In this document: positions 9,909 through 18,895 of the stretch, in pieces | How positions within the stretch are numbered: position 1 is the stretch's first letter | How the letters are laid out: every line of letters begins with the position of its first letter | Assembly (NCBI GenBank): GCA_963822985.1 | Contig: CAWGJU010000015.1 | Coordinates: forward strand, 248,001 to 312,000 | Origin: Thermohalobaculum sp963822985 | GTDB taxonomy: Bacteria; Pseudomonadota; Alphaproteobacteria; Rhodobacterales; Rhodobacteraceae | DNA length: 64,000 nt | Direction: 5' to 3' | The notes under the pieces: model-generated | Told to the model about the DNA's origin: nothing | What the model saw: the letters and a program-made list of their open reading frames with translations, nothing else | Database searches by the model: none | Position numbers and translations under genes: made by a program

Positions 9909-10662
9909 TCAAGGGTTCGCTAGCGCAAGTACGAGCCCCCCGGCAATGGTCGAGATCGTTCCAGTGACGCTCCAATCGCGAGTAGAGAATAGAACAGAGG
10001 TGTCCGCTACAACGGTTGTCAAGCCTGCGAGCTTCTGCGCTGGCATGGTCTCTCCTCGCTGTTGCACCTGATCCAAAAGATTTTTCGTATTTTGTCGCAC
10101 GCTGTGGTAGACTTCGGGTGATCGTGTGAACAGAGTCTCACGAATGGCCTCAACACGACTTCTTTCTTTCTCAATCGTGCTTATTATATAGGAGCGAACT
10201 TCCTCTGAAAGCCGAAATTGGTCCAGAAGTCGGCGCTCCATGCGGGTGAAGTGCTCGTGAGGCATTCGGCGTGCAGCTCGTAAATATAGGGAAAGATCCT
10301 GCGAAAGACCGCCGAGCCTTGTCTTAAACTGGTGCCAAGCTCCCGATGAAAGGGCTCGCGAGTAGCCGCGCCGTTTCCTCTCTGATAAATAAATCTCACG
10401 GAGAGCATCGTCCGAGACCTTTTTGCTTCCGAGGAGTCCATCTACAAAAGTTAGTGAAATGTAAAACGACCTCTCCGAAGAGATTTTCTCAACGAGCTCT
10501 TGTATCTCTATGCGCTCTGACTCCGAAAGGACAAGCTCGTCAGCAGGAAGGTTCGGATTTTTGCTGGTGAGGCGCTCTTGAAGAAGTTGCCCTATCAACT
10601 GAACCAATCGAGCGCGGTCTCGATCAATCGCAGGTTTCGGGCTGAAAATCGAAAATTTTCAT
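9909..10662 (-). CDS. AT-richer orphan protein of unknown function, probable frameshift near its start
   Basis: A ~250-residue protein with no family I recognise. The main frame (9909-10607) opens only at a weak TTG. An ATG at 10662 with a GAAGAG ribosome site starts MKIFDFQPETCD and joins the main frame if one base is removed near 10627, the error type seen throughout the window. The body is rich in charged helices, Lys, Ser and Glu, and ends in a short hydrophobic stretch (STIAGGLVLALANP), possibly a tail anchor. Its codon use is strikingly unlike its neighbours: many A/T third positions and roughly half GC against about 70% around it. It starts 13 bases after the ettA stop on the same strand. 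Composition suggests horizontal transfer. A role as a bacteriocin, defence or cargo gene would be speculation. Confidence 0.6.
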
Positions 10663-10674
10663 AAAACTCTTCGA

Positions 10675-12334
10675 CTACCTCACAAACTTCTTGTACTTGA
10701 TCCGCTTCGGCTCGACCGCGTCCGGCCCAAGCCTGCGGATCTTGTCTTCCTCATAGCTCTCGAAATTGCCCTCGAACCATTCGACGTGGGCGTCGCCCTC
10801 GAAGGACAGGATGTGGGTGCACAGGCGGTCGAGGAAAAAGCGGTCGTGGCTGATGATGACGGCGCAGCCGGCGAAGGCCTCGATGGCGTCCTCGAGCGCG
10901 CGCAAGGTCTCGACGTCGAGGTCGTTGGTCGGCTCGTCGAGCAGCAGGACGTTGCCGCCCGATTTCAGCAGCTTGGCCATGTGGACGCGGTTGCGCTCGC
11001 CGCCCGAGAGCAGCTTGACCTTCTTCTGCTGGTCCGAGCCGCGGAAGTTGAAGGCGCCGCAATAGGCGCGGGAGTTCACCTCGGCATCGCCCAGCACCAG
11101 CATGTCGGTGCCGCCGGAGATCTCCTCGAACACCGTCTTCTCGCCGTCGAGCGTGTCGCGCGCTCTGGTCGACGATAGGAGAGCTTCACGGTGTCGCCAT
11201 AGTCGATGCGGCCGGCGTCCGGCTGCTCCTGGCCCGTCATGCATCCGGAACAGCGTCGACTTGCCGGCGCCGTTCGGGCCGATGACGCCGACGATGCCGC
11301 CGGGGGGCAGGGCGAAGGACAAATCCTCGATCAACAGGTTGTCGCCATAGGCCTTGCGCAAGGACCTCGACCTCGATGACCTTGCCGCCGAGGCGCGGGC
11401 CGTTCGGGATGATGATCTGGGCGCGGCCGACGCGCTCGCGCTCGGACTGGCCGGCCATCTCCTCATAGGCGTTGATGCGCGCCTTGGATTTCGCCTGCCG
11501 GGCGCGCGGGCTCTGCCGGATCCACTCCAGCTCGCGCGAGAGCGTGCGCTGGCGCGCCTTGTCCTCGCGCGCCTCCTGCTCCAGCCGCTTCGCCTTCTGC
11601 TCGAGCCAGCTCGAATAGTTGCCCTCCCAGGGCACGCCGCGGCCGCGGTCGAGCTCGAGGATCCAGCCGGTGATCTCGTCGAGGAAATAGCGGTCGTGCG
11701 TGACGATCAGGATCGTGCCCTTGTACTCGATCAGGTGCTTTTGCAGCCAGGCGATGGTCTCGGCGTCGAGATGGTTCGTCGGCTCGTCGAGCAGCAGCAT
11801 CTCGGGCGCCTGCAGCAGCAGCTTGCAGAGCGCGACGCGCCGCCGCTCGCCGCCCGAGAGCGAGTCGACGGTCGCTGTGTCCGGCGGGCAGCGCAGCGCC
11901 TCCATGGCGACGTCGACCTGGGCGTCGAGGTCCCAGAGGTTCTGGGCGTCGATCTCGTCCTGCAGCCGCGCCATCTCGTCGGCCGTCTCGTCCGAGTAGT
12001 TCATGGCGATCTCGTTGAAGCGGTCGAGCTTGGCCTGCTTGGCCTTGACCCCCTCCATGACATTGCCGCGCACATTCAGCGCGGGGTCCAGTTCCGGCTC
12101 CTGCGGCAGATAGCCGACATGCGCGCCCTGGGCCGCCCAGGCCTCGCCCGAGAACTCCTTGTCCTGGCCCGCCATGATGCGCATCAGCGTCGATTTGCCC
12201 GAGCCGTTGACGCCAACGACGCCGATCTTCACGCCGGGCAGAAAGCTCAGGCGGATGTTCTCGAAGACCTTCTTGCCGCCGGGCCAGGTCTTGGAGACTC
12301 CGTCCATGTGATAGACGTACTGATAGGATGCCAT
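10675..12334 (-). CDS. ettA: Energy-dependent translational throttle ABC-F protein EttA, three frame breaks
   Basis: A ribosome-binding ABC-F ATPase that gates entry into elongation according to the ATP/ADP ratio. The N-terminus MASYQYVYHMDGVSKTWPGG is characteristic of EttA. The first ATPase domain has VNGSGKSTL, signature LSGGERRRVAL and LLLDEPTNHLD; the arm/linker follows; the second domain has GPNGAGKSTLF, LSGGERNRVHMAK and LLLDEPTNDLD, then the EttA tail KRIKYKKFVR. The frame breaks near 11360, 11238 and 11170; the length of 1660 bases (3n+1) leaves about 552 residues, normal for EttA. All catalytic motifs are present across frames, so the breaks are probably sequence errors. Confidence 0.92.
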
Positions 12335-12445
12335 GCGCTCGCTCAGGGTGAGGGGTTTGTCGCGGGCCTTCTAGCCAAGCCTCCCCCGGCGCGCAATCGG
12401 CGGGGCGCGCGGCCCCGATATGCGGCCCGCGAGGATCGCGGCGGC

Positions 12446-13279
12446 TCAGAGCCGGCCGGAGCCGAGCTGGCGCTGCAGCTCCGGCGGGATTTCCAGCTCC
12501 TCGCCGGCGGCGGCCAGCGTCCGCGCGTCGATCCGCGGCGGCGAGAGATCGACGCCCTTCGACAGCGCCTTGACGATCGTCTCGATGATCTCGATGCGCG
12601 CGTGCTTCTTGTCGTTGCCCGCGACGACGTGCCATGGCGCGCCGGTCTCGGAGGTGCGCTGGAACATCTCCTCGATCGCCTCGACATAGTCGGCCCAGCG
12701 CCGGCGGTTGCGAAAGTCCTCGTAGGAGAGCTTCCAGAGCTTCAGCGGGTTGTTCAGGCGCCGCTCGAACCGGCGGAGCTGCTCGTCCGGGGTGATGTGC
12801 ATGAAGAACTTGAGCACCCGGGTGTTGTCGTCGCGCAGCATGCGCTCGAAGTCGTTGATCTCGCGAAAGGCGGCGCGCCAGCGCTGTGGCGGCGTGAGCG
12901 CCTCGACACGCTCGACCAGCACGCGGCCGTACCACGAGCGGTCGAAGGCGGCGATCGCGCCGTCGACCGGCAGCCGCTCCATGAAGCGCGCGAGGAAATG
13001 GCGCTGCTTGTCGTGCGGCGCCGGCGCGCCGATCGGCCAGACCTTGAAGCCGCGCGGGTCCATCGCCGCCGAGATGCGCCGGATGACGCCGCCCTTGCCC
13101 GCGGCATCCCAGCCCTCGAAGACCAGCACGGCCGAGTTGCCGGAGAACAGATACGCCTGCTGGATGCGGCTGAGCTCGGTCTGCAGCTTGGCCAGCCGGC
13201 GCTCGTAGTCTTCGCGCGACAGGCACCGGCCCATGTCGAGCGCGTCGAGTGTGGTCTTGCGCTTGTTCGCAGCGGTCAT
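12446..13279 (-). CDS. ppk2: Polyphosphate kinase 2
   Basis: A PPK2-family kinase of 277 residues that moves phosphate between polyphosphate and nucleoside phosphates. The start MTAANKRK has a GGAAG ribosome site; an upstream in-frame extension overlaps nadD antisense and is not family-like. The Walker A motif GWDAAGKGG lies at residues 56-64, followed by the Walker B-type segment AFDRSWYGRVLVERV and the lid region RRWADYVEAIEEM. The closing segment WHVVAGNDKKHARI is typical. The frame is intact. It is divergent from nadD, with about 175 bases between the starts. The nucleotide preference (ADP or GDP, class I) cannot be decided from motifs alone. Confidence 0.88.
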   Translation of the reverse strand: MTAANKRKTTLDALDMGRCLSREDYERRLAKLQTELSRIQQAYLFSGNSAVLVFEGWDAAGKGGVIRRISAAMDPRGFKVWPIGAPAPHDKQRHFLARFMERLPVDGAIAAFDRSWYGRVLVERVEALTPPQRWRAAFREINDFERMLRDDNTRVLKFFMHITPDEQLRRFERRLNNPLKLWKLSYEDFRNRRRWADYVEAIEEMFQRTSETGAPWHVVAGNDKKHARIEIIETIVKALSKGVDLSPPRIDARTLAAAGEELEIPPELQRQLGSGRL

Positions 13280-13454
13280 CGTCGAGCTTCCAACCATCGC
13301 CCCCGCCTTGGCGATGATCGGGCCGCCGCTGATGGTTGGCAAGGGTTCCGGGCGGCAATGCTTCCGGCAGGGCCTTGCGCCCGCACAGCGCCGGCACCGG
13401 ACCCGCACAAGGATCATTGACAGGACAGCAAGATCCGCGGTCCATGCGCCCAGC

Positions 13455-14060
13455 ATGGGGGAGCGCATCGGCGGACCTGTCGCCTTGCCGGGCCAAAGGA
13501 TCGGTCTGCTCGGCGGATCGTTCGATCCGCCGCATGCCGGCCATGTGCACGTCACGCTGTGGGCGCTGCGGGCGCTCGGGCTCGACCGGGTGTGGTGGCT
13601 GGTCTCGCCGGGCAACCCGCTGAAGGCGCGCGGACCGGCCGGCATGGAGCGCCGCGTCGCCGCCTGCCGGCGACTGATACACCACCCCAGGGTCGCGGTC
13701 ACCGATATCGAGCGCCGGCTCGGCTCGCCCTACACGGCCGACACGCTGGCGCGTTTGTCGCAGCTTTACCCCGGCGTGCGATTCATCTGGCTGATGGGCG
13801 CCGACAATTTGGCGACCTTCCACCGCTGGGAGCGCTGGGAATGGCTGGCCGAGAACTATCCCATCGCCGTCTTCGCCCGGCCCGGCGAGCAGCTGCGCGC
13901 CGGGCTCTCGCCCATGGCCCGGCGCTTCGCGCGGCGGCGGCTGCCGCCGGGCGCCGCGCGGCTGCTTGGGCGGGGGCGCGAGTCGCGCTGGGTGATGCTG
14001 CCGGGGCCGATGTCGCCCGCCTCGTCGACGGCGATCCGCGGGCGCGGCGCCTGGCCGTGA
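13455..14060 (+). CDS. nadD: Nicotinate-nucleotide adenylyltransferase NadD
   Basis: Adenylates nicotinic acid mononucleotide in NAD synthesis. The 201-residue product begins MGERIGGPVALPGQRIGLLG; the nucleotidyltransferase signature GGSFDPPHAGH sits near residue 20. It also shows the PGNPLK loop, LMGADNLATFHRW and the C-terminal SSTAIR ((S/T)xxxxR) phosphate-binding motif. It is slightly short at the C-terminus after SSTAIRG, but that motif is near the end in many NadDs. The next gene starts about 50 bases downstream. Intact frame. Confidence 0.88.
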   Translation: MGERIGGPVALPGQRIGLLGGSFDPPHAGHVHVTLWALRALGLDRVWWLVSPGNPLKARGPAGMERRVAACRRLIHHPRVAVTDIERRLGSPYTADTLARLSQLYPGVRFIWLMGADNLATFHRWERWEWLAENYPIAVFARPGEQLRAGLSPMARRFARRRLPPGAARLLGRGRESRWVMLPGPMSPASSTAIRGRGAWP

Positions 14061-14110
14061 CTTGCGCAGCGCGCCCGGCCGTGAGACTCTGGGCCGATGG
14101 AGCTTGCACG

Positions 14111-15607
14111 ATGAGGGGCATGCGTCTCGGCCGTCGCCTCTTTCTAGCCTTGGGCGCAGCGGCGTTCGCCTGCGCGCTGGCCGGGCCGGCGGCGGCGAAA
14201 CAGCTGCCAAAGCCGAAGGCGGGCGAGGAGATCCGTGCCGCGCTCGGGCCGACCGGCATCTCGGGCTGGATGGCGGTCGACCTCGACAGCGGCGCGATCA
14301 TCGACCAAGGCAACCCGGGCTATCCCTTCGCGCCGGCCTCGGTCGCCAAGCTGCCGACGGCCGCCTTCGCGCTCGACGCACTCGGGCCCGACCACCGGTT
14401 CGAGACGCGCGTGCTGGCCGGCGGCCCCGTCCGCCAGGGCCGGATCGAGGGCGCGCTGATCCTGCAGGGCGGCGGCGACCCGGAGCTCGACACCGACGCG
14501 CTGGTGCCGCTGGTGGCCGAGCTCGGCGCCAGCGGCATCACCGGCGCGCGCGGGTTCCTGGTCGACGGCACGGGCTTGCCCCAGGTCAGCGAGATCACCC
14601 GCGCGCAGGAGGTCGATGCTGCCTACAACCCCTCGGTTTCGGGGCTGAACCTCAACTTCAACCGCGTGCACGTGAAATGGGACGCGCGCAAGGGAGGCGA
14701 GCGGCTGTCGGTCGAGGCCGCCGCGGCGCGGCTCAGCCCCGCGGTCGAGATCGTGCAGGTCGCGCTGGCGCCCGGCGCCGGCGCGCCGCTCTTCGCCTAT
14801 CGCGAGGCTGGCGGGCACGAGCTCTGGCAGATGGCGCGCGAGGCCTATCGGGGCCGGGCGGCGCGCTGGTTGCCGGTGAAGCGTCCCGAGCTCTATGCCG
14901 GCGAGGTGCTGGCCACGCTCGCGGCGGCGCAGGGACTGGCGCTGGGGGCGCCGCAGCTTGGACAGGCGCTGGAGGCAGCCGAGCCCCTGGCCGTTCACCG
15001 CAGCCGGCCGCTCGCCGAGATCCTGCGCGAGATGCTGAAGCACTCGACCAACCTGACGGCCGAGGTCACCGGAGCGGCCGCGTCGCGAGCCGTCGGGCGG
15101 CCCGCCCGGACGCTGGCCGAGTCGGCCGCCGTCATGAACGCCTGGGCGGGGGGCGTTGCGGGCTTTGCGCCCGACGACCCCGAGTTCCGGCTGGTCAACC
15201 ATTCTGGGCTGACGCTCGAAAGCCGCGTCTCGCCCCGGCGCATGGTGGCGCTGCTGGCCGCGCTGGCGCGCCGCGAGGCGGGTGCCGGCACGAGCGCGAA
15301 CGGCCGGCTGCCGGGCGGCATCGCCGGGTATCTCAGGCCGCACAACGTCTCGGCCAAGTCGGTGCCGCTCGACTACAAGCGGCTTCAGATCGTGGCCAAG
15401 ACCGGGACGATGAGCTATGTGCGCGGGCTCGCCGGCTATGTCGCGACACCGGGCGGCCGGAGGCTCGCCTTCGCGATCTTCTCGAACGATCTCGACCGGC
15501 GGGGCCCGGGCCCGGAGCGGGTCGACAAGGCCTGGATGGGCCGCGCCAAGGAATTCGAGCGGGCGCTGATCCGCAGCTGGGTGCTGCGCGTCGACGGCGC
15601 CGCCTGA
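14111..15607 (+). CDS. dacB: D-alanyl-D-alanine carboxypeptidase/endopeptidase, peptidase S13 (PBP4 type)
   Basis: A periplasmic penicillin-binding protein of 498 residues that trims or cleaves peptidoglycan cross-links. MRGMRLGRRLFLALGAAAFA begins a signal peptide ending near AGPAAA. The serine-enzyme triad is visible: S77-V-A-K80, then S-T-N in KHSTNLTAE, and KTG in IVAKTGTMSYVRGLAG. The insertion between SxxK and SxN (domains II/III) gives the length expected for S13. Starts at 14111 or 14120 are both plausible. Intact frame; the VOC gene follows after 13 bases and may be co-transcribed. Confidence 0.9.
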   Translation: MRGMRLGRRLFLALGAAAFACALAGPAAAKQLPKPKAGEEIRAALGPTGISGWMAVDLDSGAIIDQGNPGYPFAPASVAKLPTAAFALDALGPDHRFETRVLAGGPVRQGRIEGALILQGGGDPELDTDALVPLVAELGASGITGARGFLVDGTGLPQVSEITRAQEVDAAYNPSVSGLNLNFNRVHVKWDARKGGERLSVEAAAARLSPAVEIVQVALAPGAGAPLFAYREAGGHELWQMAREAYRGRAARWLPVKRPELYAGEVLATLAAAQGLALGAPQLGQALEAAEPLAVHRSRPLAEILREMLKHSTNLTAEVTGAAASRAVGRPARTLAESAAVMNAWAGGVAGFAPDDPEFRLVNHSGLTLESRVSPRRMVALLAALARREAGAGTSANGRLPGGIAGYLRPHNVSAKSVPLDYKRLQIVAKTGTMSYVRGLAGYVATPGGRRLAFAIFSNDLDRRGPGPERVDKAWMGRAKEFERALIRSWVLRVDGAA

Positions 15608-15620
15608 GCGGGAGGGGACC

Positions 15621-16025
15621 ATGGCGGTCAAGATGAAGCGGCTGGACCATGTCAACGTCCGGACCGCAAACCTCGAGGCGATGATCGACTGGTACGGGCG
15701 GATGCTGGGAATGGAACCGGGCCCGCGGCCCGGCTTCTCGTTCCCGGGCGCCTGGCTCTATGCCGGCGACCACCCGATCGTGCACCTGGTCGGGCGCGAG
15801 GCGCAGCCGGGCGCCGCGGATGCGGACCTGCGGCTCGAGCACTTCGCCATCTCGGCCGCGGGGCTGGCCGAGCTGGTCGAGCGCGCCAAGGCCGCCGGCG
15901 AGCGCTGCGAGGTGCGCAGAGTGCCGAACTTCCCGATCGTCCAGGTCAATCTCTGGGATCCTGACGGGAACCACATCCACATCGATTTCGACGCGGCCGA
16001 GGCGGAGGGCACTGGGATCGCGTGA
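15621..16025 (+). CDS. VOC (glyoxalase/bleomycin-resistance fold) family protein
   Basis: A 134-residue protein with the paired beta-alpha-beta-beta-beta fold of the vicinal oxygen chelate family. The N-terminal metal ligand region is RLDHVNVRT, the middle HLVGRE and LEHFAISAAG, and the C-terminal NLWDPDGNHIHIDFD, where the DPDGNxIE position is altered to DPDGNHIHID. Enzymes of this fold isomerise, open rings or bind drugs; the substrate is not deducible. A strong ribosome site (GGGAGGGG) precedes the ATG. The stop codon adjoins a palindrome lying between this gene and the convergent DUF6505 gene. Confidence 0.8.
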   Translation: MAVKMKRLDHVNVRTANLEAMIDWYGRMLGMEPGPRPGFSFPGAWLYAGDHPIVHLVGREAQPGAADADLRLEHFAISAAGLAELVERAKAAGERCEVRRVPNFPIVQVNLWDPDGNHIHIDFDAAEAEGTGIA

Positions 16026-16026
16026 T

Positions 16027-16066
16027 GGGTGGGGGCGAGCACCCACCCACCTGACGCGGGCGTCAG
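16027..16066. terminator. Two adjacent hairpins between convergent genes
   Basis: GGGTGGG (16027-16033) pairs with CCCACCC (16042-16048), and CTGACG (16051-16056) pairs perfectly with CGTCAG (16061-16066) across a CGGG loop. They lie exactly between the stop codons of two convergent genes, the second overlapping the minus-strand stop. This placement suits bidirectional termination or mRNA 3'-end protection. There is no T tract. The first hairpin belongs to the GGGTGGGT palindrome family. Confidence 0.5.
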
Positions 16067-16545
16067 ATGTCGCCCCGGTCGCCGTGGATGGCGACGATCT
16101 CGAGCGAGGCGTCCTGCGGCCGGATCGCCCGAAAGGCCTCGGACACGCCCGCCGGCACCAGCTCGCGCGAGACGACGAGCAGCGTGTTCGGATCGTGGTC
16201 CTCGCACATCGCGCGCATGTCGGCGAGCTCCTCGGCCGCCACGGGACGCGCCGCCTCGAGCGAGGGCGCGCCATAGCGCTGGACGAAGTGGCGGGCGAGC
16301 GCGTCGACCGCCGCCCCGTACTCGGCCGGCGCGATCTCGGCGACCGCCACGAAGGTGGAGCGACCGAAGCTGCCGAGACCGAGCCAGCCATTGCTGAAGG
16401 CCTGGCGGCGCTTGGCAACGAGATCGGCCTCGGTCCAATTCGAAAACTCAAAGGCGCCGGAAACGGCCCATTCGCCTTCCTCGGCCGGGTACTCGAAGAC
16501 GTTCTCGTCCGAGCGATCGAAACGGATCGTGCGCGCCAGCCTCAT
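16063..16545 (-). CDS. DUF6505 family protein
   Basis: A 160-residue soluble protein beginning MRLARTIRFDRSDENVFEYP and continuing through EGEWAVSGAFEFSNWTEADL and GWLGLGSFGRSTFVAVAEI. I recognise this as the conserved alphaproteobacterial family DUF6505, which has no established function. The family usually sits beside a biotin/lipoate-ligase-like gene and a multi-cluster ferredoxin protein, as here. No catalytic motif is evident. It is the last gene of the minus-strand cluster. A 208-base gap with a short open frame separates it from the ligase gene. Confidence 0.65.
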   Translation of the reverse strand: MRLARTIRFDRSDENVFEYPAEEGEWAVSGAFEFSNWTEADLVAKRRQAFSNGWLGLGSFGRSTFVAVAEIAPAEYGAAVDALARHFVQRYGAPSLEAARPVAAEELADMRAMCEDHDPNTLLVVSRELVPAGVSEAFRAIRPQDASLEIVAIHGDRGDI

Positions 16546-16645
16546 GCGGGGGAACCAAGCGGCGACGCCTGCGGCGCCATGACAAACCCCCGCACACGCG
16601 CCTGCGCGCGCGAGCGGGGCCCGTGCGCAGCTGACGACCGGCGCT

Positions 16646-16753
16646 TCAGAGCGGCCAGCGGCGGGGCAGGTCGCGGGCTGTGTAGGAAATGCTGGGTAAG
16701 GCCGGCAGGTCCGGCCACCTCGGATCGTATGCGAGCCAGGGATCGGCCGGCCG
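16646..16753 (-). other. In-frame open tail after the ligase stop codon
   Basis: The reading frame of the ligase gene continues open for 35 codons beyond its TGA (16756-16754). It encodes a Trp/Pro-rich, protein-like stretch with ADPWLAYDPRWPDLPALP and a C-terminus YTARDLPRRWPL-stop. There is no in-frame start codon. It may be a readthrough extension, the remnant of a separate small gene whose start was lost to an indel, or chance. Confidence 0.3.
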
Positions 16754-17485
16754 TCACGGCTCCAGCGCCTCGGTCAGAGGGCGCAGCTCCGTGCCGCCCC
16801 TTCGGTTGACCAGCATGCCGCCGTGCTCGTCGAGGCCGATGAAGGTGCCCGTGTCGTCGGGGCGCGAGGCGCCGATGCGCTCGGCCTGGGCGCTCCAGGC
16901 GGCATGCAGCGGCGTGAGCCCGTCATCGACGAAACGGCTGATCCAGAGGAGCAGGTGGCGCGACCAGCTCTCGAGCAGCGCGGGAGGCGTGACCTCGCCG
17001 CAGCCCTCGGCATGGAGGAAGGTCTCGCCGGGCCGCTCGCCGCCTTCGCGGCCGGGCGGCGGCAGGAAGGGCATCTCGACCCCCAGCACCAGCCAGTCGG
17101 GAACGGCGACAGGATCGGTAGTCGCTGCGGCCGCGCAGGCGCGGCCGCAGGAGGCGCCGTTCACCAAAACGCCGCCCGGCCACCGGTAATGGATCGCCAC
17201 CTCGGGCGGGGCGAGGGAGGCGAGCGCGTCGCCGAGCGCCAGCGGTGCCGCGAGGAAAATGCCGATGGCGCGGCCGAGCGGTTCCTCGGGCGCGAGGACC
17301 ACCGCAGCCCGCAGCGCCTCGGGCGGACAGGACCAGAGGACGAGCCCCGGATCGGCCCCCTCGCGCGCCCGCGCGACGGCGCGCCCGAACGGGTCGCCGG
17401 CCGCCGCTTCCTCGCCGCGCAGGCGCGGCGGGAAGGTCGGCGGATCGGCCGGGTCGAGCACCACCGGGCGCACCTCCGGGCGCAC
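16754..17485 (-). CDS. Biotin/lipoate protein ligase-like protein (DUF4444 type)
   Basis: A 243-residue protein of the BPL/LplA/LipB superfamily. The recognisable core is AIHYRWPGGVLVNGASCGR, matching the family's WPxxxxVxGxxxGG strand-turn, followed by VPDWLVLGVEM. The C-terminal domain GTFIGLDEHGGMLVNR resembles the small beta domain of biotin ligases. The usual lysine of LplA enzymes is not obvious, so ligase activity is uncertain. It lies one base downstream of the mrp stop (ATG of this gene at 17485, mrp stop at 17487), so the two are co-translated. Context beside Mrp and a ferredoxin-like protein suggests a role in cofactor or Fe-S enzyme maturation, which is inference. Confidence 0.7.
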   Translation of the reverse strand: MRPEVRPVVLDPADPPTFPPRLRGEEAAAGDPFGRAVARAREGADPGLVLWSCPPEALRAAVVLAPEEPLGRAIGIFLAAPLALGDALASLAPPEVAIHYRWPGGVLVNGASCGRACAAAATTDPVAVPDWLVLGVEMPFLPPPGREGGERPGETFLHAEGCGEVTPPALLESWSRHLLLWISRFVDDGLTPLHAAWSAQAERIGASRPDDTGTFIGLDEHGGMLVNRRGGTELRPLTEALEP

Positions 17486-17486
17486 C

Positions 17487-18593
17487 TCAGATGGCGCCGC
17501 TGCGGATCAGCGCCTCGGCGATGTCGCGAAAAGCGCCGGCCTGCGGCGTGTTCGGCCGGGCCGCGACGATCGGCGCGCCGCCATCGCCCGCCTCGCGGAT
17601 CGCCCGGTCGAGCGGCACCGCGCCGAGGAAGGGTACGCCGATGCGCTCGGCCTCCCTCTCCGCCCCGCCATGGCCGAAGATGTGCTCCTCGTGCCCGCAG
17701 TTCGAGCAGATATGCGTCGACATGTTCTCGATCAGCCCCAGCACGGGCGTGCCCGTCTTGCGGAACATGTCGAGCGACTTGCGCACGTCGAGCAGCGCGA
17801 TGTCCTGCGGCGTCGAGACGACGATCGCACCCGCCACCTCGGCCTTCTGGCTGAGCGTCAGCTGCACGTCGCCCGTGCCGGGCGGCAGGTCGACGAGCAG
17901 CGCGTCGAGCCGCCCCCAGGCGACCTGGCCGAGCAGCTGCTGCAGCGCGCCCATCAGCATCGGCCCGCGCCAGATCACCGCCTCGCCCTCGGGCACCATG
18001 AAGCCGATCGACATGCAGGTGACGCCGTGGTTGCGGAGCGGCAGGATCGTCTTGCCGTCGGGCGAGGAGGGGCGCCCCGATATGCCCATCATGCGCGGCT
18101 GGCTGGGCCCGTAGACGTCGGCGTCGAGCAGCCCGATCCGCTTGCCGGCGGCGGCGAGCGCGACCGCGAGGTTGGCCGAGACCGTCGACTTGCCGACCCC
18201 GCCCTTGCCGGACGCGATGGCGATGACGCGGTCGACGCCGGGGATGCGCTTGTCGGCCGGCTCGTCCGGTTTCTTGCGCCCGCCGATTCCGAGATCCGGC
18301 GGCGGCCCGGCGGGCGTCGAGCGCCGCGAGGGGGTCGGATCCGCAGAATGCGCCGTCAGCACGGCGTTGACCCGGGCGACGCCCGGCACCGCCTCGACCG
18401 CCTGCTGCGCGGCGGCGCGCAGCGGCTCGGCCTGCGGACCCAGCCCCGGGTCGACCTCGATGACGAAGCTGACGCCGCCGCCATCGCCGACGCTGATCGC
18501 CTTGGCGATGTCGGCGGCTATCAGGTCGCGGCCCGAGCTCGGGTCGACGATCTTGGAGAGCGCCTCGACGACGTCCTCGCGGGTGACGGTCAT
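17487..18593 (-). CDS. apbC: Iron-sulfur cluster carrier protein Mrp/ApbC
   Basis: A 368-residue P-loop ATPase that carries and transfers [4Fe-4S] clusters. The N-terminal MIP18/DUF59-like domain (residues 1-85) is followed by a linker, then the deviant Walker A ASGKGGVGKST (about 128-137), DADVYGPSQPRMMG, DLPPGTGDVQLTLSQ and the cluster-bridging CxxC in HICSNCG near residue 290. The start MTVTREDV is fixed by an ATGA overlap with the upstream DUF6494 stop codon. Intact frame. The surrounding genes make it part of a dedicated Fe-S assembly cluster. Confidence 0.92.
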   Translation of the reverse strand: MTVTREDVVEALSKIVDPSSGRDLIAADIAKAISVGDGGGVSFVIEVDPGLGPQAEPLRAAAQQAVEAVPGVARVNAVLTAHSADPTPSRRSTPAGPPPDLGIGGRKKPDEPADKRIPGVDRVIAIASGKGGVGKSTVSANLAVALAAAGKRIGLLDADVYGPSQPRMMGISGRPSSPDGKTILPLRNHGVTCMSIGFMVPEGEAVIWRGPMLMGALQQLLGQVAWGRLDALLVDLPPGTGDVQLTLSQKAEVAGAIVVSTPQDIALLDVRKSLDMFRKTGTPVLGLIENMSTHICSNCGHEEHIFGHGGAEREAERIGVPFLGAVPLDRAIREAGDGGAPIVAARPNTPQAGAFRDIAEALIRSGAI

Positions 18594-18799
18594 CCGGCCT
18601 CCTCGACCCCGGGGCCGGCCTTGATCTCGCCCTCGATGACGTGCTCGAGGCCGAGCTCGGGGACGGTCAGCACGACGCGGGCGCGCAGCGGCCCGGACGG
18701 GTTCTGCGCGCGCACCGCTTCCTCGATCTGCTGCTGCGAGGTCACGCCGACCTGCTTGAGGAACTTGCGCATCGACATGTTGAAGGCGTCGTTGTCCAT
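18590..18799 (-). CDS. DUF6494 family small protein
   Basis: A 69-residue protein starting MDNDAFNMSMRKFLKQVGVT, with SQQQIEEAVRAQ and ending in a beta-rich segment LELGLEHV-like (VPELGLEHVIEGEIKAG). I recognise the MxLRKFLKxVGVTSQ pattern of DUF6494, a small alphaproteobacterial family of unknown function. It overlaps the mrp start by four bases (ATGA), so it is very probably translated together with Mrp and may be its partner or regulator. No cysteines are present, so it does not itself bind a cluster. Confidence 0.75.
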   Translation of the reverse strand: MDNDAFNMSMRKFLKQVGVTSQQQIEEAVRAQNPSGPLRARVVLTVPELGLEHVIEGEIKAGPGVEEAG

Positions 18800-18895
18800 C
18801 TGGGGAACTCCCTGCGGGTTTGTCTTGTGGAGTGGGGCCGGCCCTGCGGCTTGTCAAGGCAGCCCCAGAACGCCGACAGCCGTTCGAAAGCCGCC

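Noticed and set aside
11463..14210. A 915-codon minus-strand frame spanning ettA, ppk2 and nadD
   Set aside because: It crosses three well-identified genes in the wrong frame and has Arg/Ala-rich composition. Long shadow frames are expected at this GC content.
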